Positions 9,766 to 21,684 of a stretch of 64,000 nt of DNA are shown here, in pieces (the stretch's first letter is position 1; every line of letters starts with the position of its first letter). The DNA comes from Dactylis glomerata (taxonomy: Eukaryota > Streptophyta > Magnoliopsida > Poales > Poaceae): contig QXEO01000549.1 of NCBI GenBank assembly GCA_007115705.1, positions 992,001 through 1,056,000 of the forward strand. Reading direction: 5' to 3'. Below the pieces are notes generated by a model, which worked only from the letters and a program-made list of their open reading frames with translations, did no database searches and had not been told where the DNA came from. The position numbers were made by a program, and so were the translations under genes.

Positions 9766-12356
9766 AGCGGGGTAAGTTTCCTTCTTTTACCCCGCACCCT
9801 TCTTCCTCCTCGGTCCACCGCTTTCCTCGAGCTCTCCTCCGCCCGAGCCACCTTCACAGTAACTTAGGACCACCGCCGTTCTATTCACCACTGGTGCCCC
9901 ATCATCCGATGCCGTCGTTTCTCCTTCGACGCCGCCGCCACTTCATCTCGCCGGAGATGCATTGCCCGGCGAGAACTCATCTTCACTGGGAGCTTGCAAG
10001 CTCTGCGTCGTCGACGCCATTAACTCTGGTGAGTTCCTCCTCCAGCTCATGCTCTGTTTCCTTGACGATCCATGCCTCTATCACCTCAGTAGCGTTGGAT
10101 TGCTTACTCATATGCAATAGATTAGCATTGCTAGATTTCATCACCAGGGTGCTCTTAGTAGTTCTTAGCAGCGGTAATTTCCCTCGATTTATTCTCCATT
10201 TAACTTGCATGGTAGATCTAACTTTCTTACTAACTTCTATGAGATCCGGTTCTTGGAGAGGCTAACTTCCCCCTTCCTCTTTCTATGTTAGGGCCAACAC
10301 CACGGGACAACGGCTGTCTCGGCATATCCCGGCCAAGCCGATGGCCTCCTCAAGTATGACGGCGACCTCACCACCGACAGAGAATAATCCGGCCCTCCTC
10401 CTGGCCGTTGTGGCTGGGAGGGATCGGAGGTGATCCCGGCCGACATAGAGTGGATCACTAACACCAGATGAGTCCCGGCTGGAGTATCATGCCGGCTACC
10501 TACCGGTGAAACTGTACCGGCAGCAGAAGCAAATGAGAGGGTGGTCTTCATCTCTCACTTCGAGCGAGGCTTCACTCTCTCGGTCAGCGACTTCTTCCGG
10601 GACTTCCTGGATTACTATAACTTGCAGCCCCATCACTTGCCGGCAAACGCCGTGATGACCTTTCCGGCCTTCGCTGCTTTCTGCGAAGGATATGCCGGCA
10701 TTGAGCCCTTCGTCCAAGGTTGGTCGAAGTACTTCCAACTCTAGAAGCAGAGCGCCCAGGAGCCAAAGGACAAGAACGCTCCTCCCAAGATAGCCAAGGA
10801 GAAGAAAGAGAGGCCTGTGACCCAATGTGGTGCCGCCACAATCATGTCCCGGAAAGGCTCCGACTTTTCAAAGATTGAATTGCTGGAGTCTTGCAAGAAA
10901 TGGTAGAGGACATTCTTCTATGTGAAGAACACCACTGACGAGGACCTGATCAATCTGCTGGAATATGTTGATGTCCCGCCGGTGGATATGCGGAACTGGA
11001 CTTTCAACCCAAGGAGTTTGCTGGGTATTGTCAATGATTTGCACAAAGTTATGAGGGAACTGACTGCTGCCGGATTGACGCCGGAAGTCATCATTGCATG
11101 CTTTATTAGCCGATGGGTTTCCCTCCTCCAGCGGCGGACACATAAGATCTGCCAGATGAGCGGGGCGATGGACCCCACCCGACACTCGACGCATGAGCTG
11201 AGCCCCGCTGACATTCTTCAACAGGTAAAAGATATCTGCAAGACCATGCAAAATGTGTTTGCGTGGGGGTTAGAACCATACAGCCGGGAACGCCCCGTGC
11301 CGATGATAAACCACTTAGCTCCGACCGACACTTTTCTTTAAGCTCTGGCATATTTGCTTAGCCGACACATCTCTGCTTATCCGGCATTCCTCTTATACCG
11401 GCCACTGTTATATCTGTTCTGATTTCAAACATGCTATCTTTTTCCTTCGCAGAAATTTAGCTTCCAGGACCAAGAGAACGCCCAGATCCAGATTGCCCTG
11501 CACCGCACTGTCCCGGATCTTGAAGATCCGGATCACGAGGACAAGATGCCCAAGAACACACGCGCCGGCTTTGCCACAGTTAAGACCTCCTCCCAACATT
11601 CCATTCAGGATTGGAGTGATGATGATTCTGACAGGGACTGCCGGATGTTCCTCGACCCGACGCCCCTTGCATATGCTATCCCGATGTCACCTATCGCTTA
11701 TGCTTTCCCGGCCGCGCCATCACCAGGTATTGCTGATGAGGATGTTGTTGATGCCACCCCACTGAACCAAGGACCTCCTCCCGGCACATGTGCCGACAAG
11801 AAAAATGCGGGATCAAGCCTCATCCAAAACCCGTTGTGAAGAGGAAAAGACAGAAGGTTGGCATGCCGCTCCCCACGAACGAGAGGCCCATTGCCTCGGG
11901 GTAAGTTTCTTCTCCATCCTTAGTTATTTCTTGTTTCTCTCTTTCTTTGTTTCTAACTTGTCTTTCTTCCTTAGGGCTCCTCTGGTTCCATAACATGCTT
12001 CTAGTTCCAATGCCACACCACATGCTGAGAAGCCGGCGTCTCCTGCATGCCCTGATGTACCGGCGATGAGTCCGGTTGCTTCCCCGGCCCGGTCATCTTC
12101 GCCCATGAGCGACAAGACTGCTACCCCGGTGAGGAACAGCCCTCCGCCGGAACACAACATTTCGGCCCCTGATGTCGACATGGACGCGGGGGCCTGCCAG
12201 GATGCCACAGACACCAGCGCTGATATCAGTGGTGCCGGAACTGAAGACAATGCCGGTGCTAGCTACAAGAGTGCCGACACTGATAAGAGGAAGGCTCTAG
12301 AGCAGCCAGAGACTCGGGATGTGCCAGAGCGATCTGCTCCTGTAACATTCCAAGAT
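9766..12356 (+). pseudogene. Fragment of gypsy antisense accessory gene (putative gypsy-type transposon domain), unit 1
   Basis: Exon and intron layout follows the antisense gene of element B: leader intron (donor GTGAGT near 10029, acceptor TTAG near 10290), start ATG 10341 (MASSSMTATS), main exon to about 11330, exon 11453-11900 and exon 11975-12356. Recognisable stretches include VVFISHFERGFTLS (about 10541), CGAATIMSRKGSDF, RRTHKICQMSG, DPTRHSTHELSP and FAWGLEPYSRERP. It is broken by a frameshift near 10385, by stops (for example after ITNTR, before KQSAQEP and within KKW*RTFFY) and by loss of the GT donor after the main exon (GATAAACC where B has GGTAAACC). The 3' half (coiled coil and C-terminus) is missing; homology stops near 12356. 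Confidence 0.75.
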
Positions 12357-13367
12357 GTGAGGCTAGAAATAGAGAGAAAACAGTTGTGTGCATTGCATTC
12401 ATGCATAGAAAATATAGGAAATTTTCACGCTTTTAAATAAAACTTGTCAAAGTGATCGAGGTTTCTCTTGTGTTGATGGGAATAGAGTTAGTCATCGACA
12501 TGAGTGCGATAAGTTTCAAAATGACCTTTACTAAATCCTTAAGGTTTGGGGAGAAGCAATTTAAATTCAATTCAAATATGAATAAGAAGTAATTTTGAAT
12601 TCTAGTTTGAATTCTAAGCACTCTTATTTAATAAAATTGAATTAAAAAAATAAAAATAAAAATAAAGTAAAAGACAATATTAGATAGAGAATAATATCCT
12701 TTATTATAAGTAAATAAAATTATTATTACAAGGTTCTCAATAAATGAGATGATTTACATAAAGTAAGATAAGATTACATAAATTATATTCTTTATTACCA
12801 ATACATGTGTTCAATGTTTACAAGTCACAAATAAGAAAATAAATTACAAAGGAGTTACAGAATTGATAAAAGAAAAGCCTAAACTAATCTTCCCAATCTT
12901 CTAATCTTCTTTCCCTACAAAATAAACAACACAAACCAAAGGAAATTGCTTGTTGGGATTAAAATGTCTGTCCTCACCTTGGGTGAGACATTGTTAATAT
13001 TGGAAACTAGGTAATAGGGAATCAAGAACTAGTCTTGATCCGCAAATGGTAATTAGAGGGAGTAAATCTCATTTTGGCAACATAAGGATCACTTGAGCAT
13101 ATTTGGGTCAACACTGACCACACATTTGGATCAAGAGGCAACAATTATCAACAAGGCAACAGGGACTAGAGGCAACACTGATTCATCCATATCAGAAGAG
13201 GGACAAGCCAACCACAAATGATCCTACTTATCTTTAGGCAACTAGGCAACAGTGTTATCTCCCTCTAATCTAGCTAGGGTCCTTTGCAAGACCACATCTT
13301 TTCAGATTTAAGGATTCACCATTAACATTAAATGGTCAAGATGAACCATTAGCTTACTAATAATAAA
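12357..13367. other. AT-rich spacer in unit 1, no gene seen
   Basis: About 1 kb between the gypsy gene fragment and the Helitron. It has A/T homopolymer and AATAAA-like runs (about 12640-12670) and repeated GGCAACA words (13070-13250). No ORF with recognisable similarity and no terminal repeats were found; it may be a piece of another transposon. Confidence 0.4.
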
Positions 13368-16300
13368 CTAGCAGGGTGGCCCGCGCATTTGCGCGGCTAG
13401 ATTTGTGATTAGTTGTATGTGTAACTTATTTTGAATTCCTTTTCTATTTCATTCATTTGATTCCCTTACTTTCTTGATACTTTCATAGATATTTAGTAAA
13501 TCATGTGATATTATTTATTTATGATAACATTTTCTGCACATTAAATCATACAACCTTAATAGGTAGCTATGAAATCTAATGTATACTCCTTTTATTCCCA
13601 GATTAGCATTCCATTTTGTTTGCTGTAAATGATCCAGGAGTGGAGACGTGTGTTTTTATATGGTTCTATGATGAACAGGTGTGTAAAATATATACCCTAT
13701 GTGCAAAGGAAAGTAATAATGCTTTAACATCAATTCATATTTTGAAGTTTTATCTTTTCCACAAAGCATACTTATTGCTATTGCTATCATAGACAAATAC
13801 TCGAAGGCGAGTTAGATGTTTGATTAAATCTATCATATCACTACTAACCATTTTTTAGTAAAATAGTACTGTTCATGCTTTGTGTTCTTCATACATTTTT
13901 AGGGAACTTCTATTCTTCGTCTGCTCTAGTTGACATCGATGACTTCAGTTGTGAACAATAATTATTCTTCCAATTAGAAAAACTGTGCAAATATATAATA
14001 TACACATTGACCTTAGTAGAAGGAAATTCAGAAGCTTTATACTGGTTGGCTCTATTTATATGGACAACAGAGGGTTCATAAGCCCACATTATGTGTGATT
14101 TCCATTTCGAAAAAACATTATGTGTGATTTTACAAATACTTTACTAAAAAAGCATGATGCAAAATTCCTTGAGTATTCGCACAATGCATGTACCAACAAC
14201 CAAATAGTAAATTTATCCTTACAGTCTAACAAAACTTGATAAGAACGAATACAACAAACTATACATTATGTCTTTAATATTGTACGTGAGGTCCCTTTAC
14301 AGAAACAAATCTAAATATACCCAACCGGGTCAAACTTATGGGCCATTCTTCCATTTCATAATCAAGACATTAATACAAATGTATTGAAATATATGCAAGT
14401 ATTGTATTTGCAGTTTCTATATGATTGTGCAGGCGTGCTAAAGGAATGTTTCTTGCAGAGGCGGCATGGTATTCGCAATGCACATACTGCTATGTTTTCT
14501 GTGGCATTTAAGTTATTCCACTTTTCATGAATTCATTAGAATTATTTGCTAAATAAAACTGCAAGAAACCACAATTAATTAAGAGGGAAATTTCTTCATT
14601 GCGTGGGTAATTAAACAAAGTAGCTAGCATGTTATTGCAAACCTATCAATTAGATTCGTCAGTATACCTTATTTATGATCTTGGTTCATGTCCAGGCTAC
14701 CACATAAAAAATATAAATTAGATGATTTTATATGAGGTATTATAATTCTCAATATTTATCAAGAAAGAGAATAATAGGCAGGTAGTAGATGTCGCTAATA
14801 TATCCAGTAGATGACCCATTTTTATAAATGTTAAATGTTATAAATGTAGTAACGTTACTATAGATGGCAAAATCACACCATGAGGGAGGACTCACAATCA
14901 ATTGACAGAGCATGAAGTAAAATTTCTGTTGTGCTTGGACGCTTTTGGGATGTTGTCGGTGATTCCATTATGTTGTAATGGAAATCGATCTGTTGGATCG
15001 CTTGAAAAAAACTACTGATATTAATAAATTAGAAGTTAGCATTCACTGAGTAGAGATCGGCATTAATCAATACATATAATCAATAGTAAATTCAAATCTC
15101 CAGTAGCATCATCAACTCTTTTAGTAGTATTGTACTTGCTCACATTTACATCCTTGGTTACTTCCTTACATTGATGTTGTTATGCCATGCATAAAATTGG
15201 CCAAAAAACACTTTATGCAAGTAATCAAAATTACAAACAGTTACCTTTATTATTAGACTGACACCTGCCAAAAATGTATGACAACGATTTCACACAAAAA
15301 AAGTACTGACAACGAACATCTTTTGTTGATGCAACCTCACCAAAAAAAAGTTCAATTAAATTCATTCTTTCATGTTAAATTGTCAGAACATTGAACAGAA
15401 ATTACAAATGGTTGATTAGAATTTCCTGAATAAATAGGTTTACCGTTCACTAAAATATATGCTGCGAGGAGAACCAAAATTGATATGTGCACTGATTTGG
15501 TAGCAATTATGATAACGATGATTTTTTTGGAGCACCTCATCAAACTCTAAAAATACTGAATAAAGAAGGTTAGATAGTCTCCATTGAAAACATCCGCCGA
15601 CTTTCCAGTACAAATAGCCATAGTTGCTGAATCTATTATAACACCTTGAGTTCTATATGGAATCGTGATGACTCGCTCGCGACATGGCGTGTCACCGTCT
15701 GATACATCCCCCAACCTTGAATTACTCATGCAGTTCATCTGTTCTTGCACTTCCTATCAAATTAAATCATTGGAAAAAGACTGAAATCGACTACAGATGT
15801 ATTCATTCTATTTAAAAACATTCTAGAAATTTTTTTAGTTAATTCACTTGTCAGGACAATAATGTTTCCACGGTGGACCTTTAATGTTTTTACGTTCAAA
15901 TCAAAAGAAGCAATGGAGATAAAAAAAAATACTGCTAACCCTATCTTTGCGTGACGCCATGTGCTCCATCCTCCACCTTCAATTAGTCATGCAGTCCTTA
16001 GATTTACTTCAAAGTAATTTATCGAAAAAGACTGAAATAAAACACACAGTTAGTGATGGTTATTAGCATCGCCAATAGCGGAAATAAAATATGTCACTGC
16101 TCCTAGTAAAAGTACTTGGTAAGCTCATTTTAGGTATATCGTAAACTGATGTATTGTTGGGACGATATTGATGCACATGTGACTATATTTTCATGGCCGA
16201 CCTTGTAATGTTTTATGTTCAACTCCAAGGAATAGACGAAGATTAAAAAACCATACTGCTATCCTTTTCTTTAATGTCCAATACTCCAAATCTCTCGTAA

Positions 16301-17302
16301 CCACTTCACAAATCCCTGCAATAATATTTTAGAACTTCGACCTGAGCCTCAGTATCTGTCACAAACATCAAGCAGTGAATATGATCATGTGTAAAATTTG
16401 TCAGATTCATTGTATAAGATCAAACCAAGATAAAATCTTTTAATAGCACAATATATACGTGTAAGACTATAATGTACAGTTCCAACGCATCACCAAAACA
16501 ATGAATCCAAACCTGTTGCCGTGTCGCGGATCACCAGCATGAATACATGCCTTTGTGACATCCGCTGGCCATGAAGTTATTCTGTCATCGATGGCTTCCA
16601 TAATCTGTTCTATTGCTTTAGACTGACAGCTTCTTCTTTGGTGCCTGCCCAGAGCCTACGACAGTAGATTGGCGCGCTCCATTACGTCTGCGAGGCTGAC
16701 ACCATTAGCACAGCGGACCAAACTGGTGTGGGGGACATCGCCTAGTCGAGTGCTCCAATCCGAGGCCTCGTCTCCGACTCATGGGGCAAGCCTAGCTAGA
16801 CGGTAGATCGCCGCGTTCTGTCTCCTCAATGTGAAAAAACCTTGGCGTCCAGAGAGGAGATACAAACTGATGTGGCAGACATGATGCGTGGTCTAGTACT
16901 TCAGGCCAAAGCCTCTTCTACTCTCCTATTGCTACCTCCAGGCCGAGGTCTTTTCTCCAATTTCTTAGGCGAGCCTAGACGGCAGATCGCCGCGCTCTGT
17001 CTCGTCGGCGTGAAGAAGTATTGGCATCGACAGAGGAGATCGGAGTATGCTTTCCCAACTGAATAGAAGAGTTTGTGCATAATTAATCTCGGTACAGTTG
17101 GTTATTAGGACTCCTGCAATCGACCGTATACGGTCCAGACTGTCCAGCTTTCTTTGTACGCATAGAATCCTAGTTATGCAATGTATCTTTCTTTAACGCG
17201 TCCGACATAGCTACATCAGTTAATCTCTATCGTTAATTTCTTACAACTTAAAATAGATAAATCTTAGCCGTTCAATGTTTGTTGTTTTAATAATATAATA
17301 GA
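13368..17302 (-). mobile_element. Non-autonomous Helitron (3.9 kb), copy in unit 1
   Basis: On the minus strand it starts at 17302 with TCTATTATATTATTAAAAC and ends at 13368 with CTAG. The 3' hairpin (GCCCGCGCATTTGCGCGGC, 13379-13397) lies about 7 bp inside the end. Flanking bases are A (13367) and T (17303), consistent with A/T insertion. There is no Rep/helicase. The interior has degenerate repeated modules (about 15730-16330) and a near-end direct repeat containing AGATCGCCGCG (about 16785-16850 and 16966-17045). A short ORF at 16842-17066 overlaps that repeat and is not recognised. Confidence 0.8.
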
Positions 17303-17323
17303 TAGACTAGGCGATTTCGCTGG

Positions 17324-17946
17324 CTAATGCAGCCGTGGTTTGTATCTAGGAAACGAAGATGGCGGTCATCTCTGACCGTGTGGTGAGGGAGTGCCTTGGC
17401 CCCTCCTTTGATAAGTTCTTTTATTTGCCTGCTGATGGCACTCGCGGTGGGATCCTGCTGGCCTGGCAGTCCACGCGGGTCTCACTTTCCCACCCCCACT
17501 ACTCCACGAATGCGGTCACTGCTCGCATATCGATCAGGGTGGACCAGAGTTTGTGGTTCACTGGAGTATATGGTCCCCAGAGGGATGTGGATAAGCGTGC
17601 CTTCCTGCAGGAGCTACAGGACATCCATGACCTGCACGTGGGCCCATGGTTGGTCGCTGGTGACTTCAACCTGATTGTGGATTCGGCTGACAAGAGTCAT
17701 GGGTGCCTGCACCGTACCATGATGGCCAGGTTCAGGAGGGACCTATCAGCCTTGGAGCTCAAGGAACTCTATCTCAATGGGCGTCGCTTCACGTGGTCTA
17801 ATGAGAGGGAACAACCTACTCTGGAGAAGCTTGATAGGGTTTTCTCGACCGTGGACTGGGAGGATCTCTACCTGGATGCTTTCCTCTCCGCCATGTCCAC
17901 AGGCCCTTCGGATCACTGTCCCCTGGTGCTGAGCCTTGCACCGGAC
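17324..17946 (+). pseudogene. LINE ORF2 endonuclease fragment, unit 2
   Basis: Same fragment as in unit 1 with the same upstream stop before ETKM. Here the SDHCPL motif is intact (GPSDHCP near 17909), whereas unit 1 has Leu in place of Ser. RT is absent and the frame runs into the gypsy gene promoter after about 17946. Confidence 0.8.
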
Positions 17947-17948
17947 CT

Positions 17949-18076
17949 CCACGTGGCCCATAACATTGCTCCACGTGGCCCCATGACATTGCTCCACGTG
18001 GCGCTGCACTACTGCAACTGCCCCAACAGTGGGCCGTTTTACTGTACCCACGTTCTGCCGCCCTCGGGGTATAAAT
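17949..18076 (+). promoter_or_regulatory. Three G-boxes and TATA box, unit 2
   Basis: Copy of the unit 1 promoter: CCACGTGG at 17949-17956, 17971-17978 and 17994-18001, and TATAAATA at 18070-18077. No base differences from unit 1 were noticed within the G-boxes or the TATA box. Confidence 0.6.
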
Positions 18077-18081
18077 AGGGG

Positions 18082-20672
18082 AGCGGGGTAAGTTTCCTTC
18101 TTTTACCCCGCACCCTTCTTCCTCCTCGGTCCACCGCTTTCCTCGAGCTCTCCTCCGCCCGAGCCACCTTCACAGTAACTTAGGACCACCGCCGTTCTAT
18201 TCACCACCGGTGCCCCATCATCCGATGCCATCGTTTCTCCTTCGACGCCGCTGCCACTTCATCTCGCCGGAGATGCATTGCCCGGCGAGAACTCATCTTC
18301 ACTGGGAGCTTGCAAGCTCTGCGTCGTCGACGCCATTAACTCTGGTGAGTTCCTCCTCCAGCTCATGCTCTGTTTCCTTGACGATCCATGCCTCTATCAC
18401 CTCAGTAGCGTTGGATTGCTTACTCATATGCAATAGATTAGCATTGCTAGATTTCATCACCAGGGTGCTCTTAGTAGTTCTTAGCAGCGGTAATTTCCCT
18501 CGATTTATTCTCCATTTAACTTGCATGGTAGATCTAACTTTCTTACTAACTTCTATGAGATCCGGTTCTTGGAGAGGCTAACTTCCCCCTTCCTCTTTCT
18601 CTGTTAGGGCCAACACCACGGGACAACGGCAGTCTCGGCATATCCCGACCAAGCCGATGGCCTCCTCAAGTATGACGGCGACCTCACCACCGACAGAGAA
18701 TAATCCGGCCCTCCTCCTGGCCGTTGTGGCTGGGAGGGATCGGAGGTGATCCCGGCCGACATAGAGTGGATCACTAACACCAGATGAGTCCCGGCTGGAG
18801 TATCATGCCGGCTACCTACCGGTGAAACTGTACCGGCAGCAGAAGCAAATGAGAGGGTGGTCTTCATCTCTCACTTCGAGCGAGGCTTCACTCTCTCGGT
18901 CAGCGACTTCTTCCGGGACTTCCTGGATTACTATAACTTGCAGCCCCATCACTTGCCGGCAAACGCCGTGATGACCTTTCCGGCCTTCGCTGCTTTCTGC
19001 GAAGGATATGCCGGCATCGAGCCCTTCGTCCAAGGTTGGTCGAAGTACTTCCAACTCTAGAAGCAGAGCGCCCAGGAGCCAAAGGACAAGAACGCTCCTC
19101 CCAAGATAGCCAAGGAGAAGAAAGAGAGGCCTGTGACCCAATGTGGTGCCGCCACAATCATGTCCCGGAAAGGCTCCGACTTTTCAAAGATTGAATTGCT
19201 GGAGTCTTGCAAGAAATGGTAGAGGACATTCTTCTATGTGAAGAACACCACTGACGAGGACCTGATCAATCTGCTGGAATATGTTGATGTCCCGCCGGTG
19301 GATATGCGGAACTGGACTTTCAACCCAAGGAGTTTGCTGGGTATTGTCAATGATTTGCACAAAGTTATGAGGGAACTGACTGCTGCCGGATTGACGCCGG
19401 AAGTCATCATTGCATGCTTTATTAGCCGATGGGTTTCCCTCCTCCAGCGGCGGACACATAAGATCTGCCAGATGAGCGGGGCGATGGACCCCACCCGACA
19501 CTCGACGCATGAGCTGAGCCCCGCTGACATTCTTCAACAGGTAAAAGATATCTGCAAGACCATGCAAAATGTGTTTGCGTGGGGGTTAGAACCATACAGC
19601 CGGGAACGCCCCGTGCCGATGATAAACCACTTAGCTCCGACCGACACTTTTCTTTAAGCTCTGGCATATTTGCTTAGCCGACACATCTCTGCTTATCCGG
19701 CATTCCTCTTATACCGGCCACTGTTATATCTGTTCTGATTTCAAACATGCTATCTTTTTCCTTCGCAGAAATTTAGCTTCCAGGACCAAGAGAACGCCCA
19801 GATCCAGATTGCCCTGCACCGCACTGTCCCGGATCTTGAAGATCCGGATCACGAGGACAAGATGCCCAAGAACACACGCGCCGGCTTTGCCACAGTTAAG
19901 ACCTCCTCCCAACATTCCATTCAGGATTGGAGTGATGATGATTCTGACAGGGACTGCCGGATGTTCCTCGACCCGACGCCCCTTGCATATGCTATCCTGA
20001 TGTCACCTATCGCTTATGCTTTCCCGGCCGCGCCATCACCAGGTATTGCTGATGAGGATGTTGTTGATGCCACCCCACTGAACCAAGGACCTCCTCCCGG
20101 CACATGTGCCGACAAGAAAAATGCGGGATCAAGCCTCATCCAAAACCCGTTGTGAAGAGGAAAAGACAGAAGGTTGGCATGCCGCTCCCCACGAACGAGA
20201 GGCCCATTGCCTCGGGGTAAGTTTCTTCTCCATCCTTAGTTATTTCTTGTTTCTCTCTTTCTTTGTTTCTAACTTGTCTTTCTTCCTTAGGGCTCCTCTG
20301 GTTCCATAACATGCTTCTAGTTCCAATGCCACACCACATGCTGAGAAGCCGGCGTCTCCTGCATGCCCTGATGTACCGGCGATGAGTCCGGTTGCTTCCC
20401 CGGCCCGGTCATCTTCGCCCATGAGCGACAAGACTGCTACCCCGGTGAGGAACAGCCCTCCGCCGGAACACAACATTTCGGCCCCTGATGTCGACATGGA
20501 CGCGGGGGCCTGCCAGGATGCCACAGACACCAGCGCTGATATCAGTGGTGCCGGAACTGAAGACAATGCCGGTGCTAGCTACAAGAGTGCCGACACTGAT
20601 AAGAGGAAGGCTCTAGAGCAGCCAGAGACTCGGGATGTGCCAGAGCGATCTGCTCCTGTAACATCCCAAGAT
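18082..20672 (+). pseudogene. Fragment of gypsy antisense accessory gene, unit 2
   Basis: Same structure, start (ATG 18657), frameshift, stops and lost donor as unit 1, so the gene was already broken before duplication. Only scattered substitutions separate the copies (for example a Pro to Leu codon in the LAYAILMSP stretch near 19997). Confidence 0.75.
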
Positions 20673-21684
20673 GTGAGGCTAGAAATAGAGAGAAAACAGT
20701 TGTGTGCATTGCATTCATGCATAGAAAATATAGGAAATTTTCACGCTTTTAAATAAAACTTGTCAAAGTGATCGAGGTTTCTCTTGTGTTGATGGGAATA
20801 GAGTTAGTCATCGACATGAGTGCGATAAGTTTCAAAATGACCTTTACTAAATCCTTAAGGTTTGGGGAGAAGCAATTTAAATTCAATTCAAATATGAATA
20901 AGAAGTAATTTTGAATTCCAGTTTGAATTCTAAGCACTCTTATTTAATAAAATTGAATTAAAAAAAATAAAAATAAAAATAAAGTAAAAGACAATATTAG
21001 ATAGAGAATAATATCCTTTATTATAAGTAAATAAAATTATTATTACAAGGTTCTCAATAAATGAGATGATTTACATAAAGTAAGATAAGATTACATAAAT
21101 TATATTCTTTATTACCAATACATGTGTTCAATGTTTACAAGTCACAAATAAGAAAATAAATTACAAAGGAGTTACAGAATTGATAAAAGAAAAGCCTAAA
21201 CTAATCTTCCCAATCTTCTAATCTTCTTTCCCTACAAAATAAACAACACAAACCAAAGGAAATTGCTTGTTGGGATTAAAATGTCTGTCCTCACCTTGGG
21301 TGAGACATTGTTAATATTGGAAACTAGGTAATAGGGAATCAAGAACTAGTCTTGATCCGCAAATGGTAATTAGAGGGAGTAAATCTCATTTTGGCAACAT
21401 AAGGATCACTTGAACATATTTGGGTCAACACTGACCACACATTTGGATCAAGAGGCAACAATTATCAACAAGGCAACAGGGACTAGAGGCAACACTGATT
21501 CATCCATATCAGAAGAGGGACAAGCCAACCACAAATGATCCTACTTATCTTTAGGCAACTAGGCAACAGTGTTATCTCCCTCTAATCTAGCTAGGGTCCT
21601 TTGCAAGACCACATCTTTTCAGATTTAAGGATTCACCATTAACATTAAATGGTCAAGATGAACCATTAGCTTACTAATAATAAA
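20673..21684. other. AT-rich spacer in unit 2, no gene seen
   Basis: Copy of 12357-13367 with one extra A in the A-run near 20965 and a few substitutions. Confidence 0.4.

Larger units (their letters stand above)
8996..17304. repeat. 8.3-kb tandem unit 1 (LINE + gypsy gene fragment + Helitron)
   Basis: The sequence from CGATTTCGCTGGC at 8996 recurs from 17312 with an offset of 8316 bp. By eye I found about 16 substitutions and three small indels over the unit (a 14-bp gap near 13916 and two one-base A-run changes). The unit ends 2 bp beyond the Helitron 5' terminus (17302). Homology may extend left to CTA at 8991, where unit 1 has CTATT and unit 2 has CTAGG. Confidence 0.95.
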
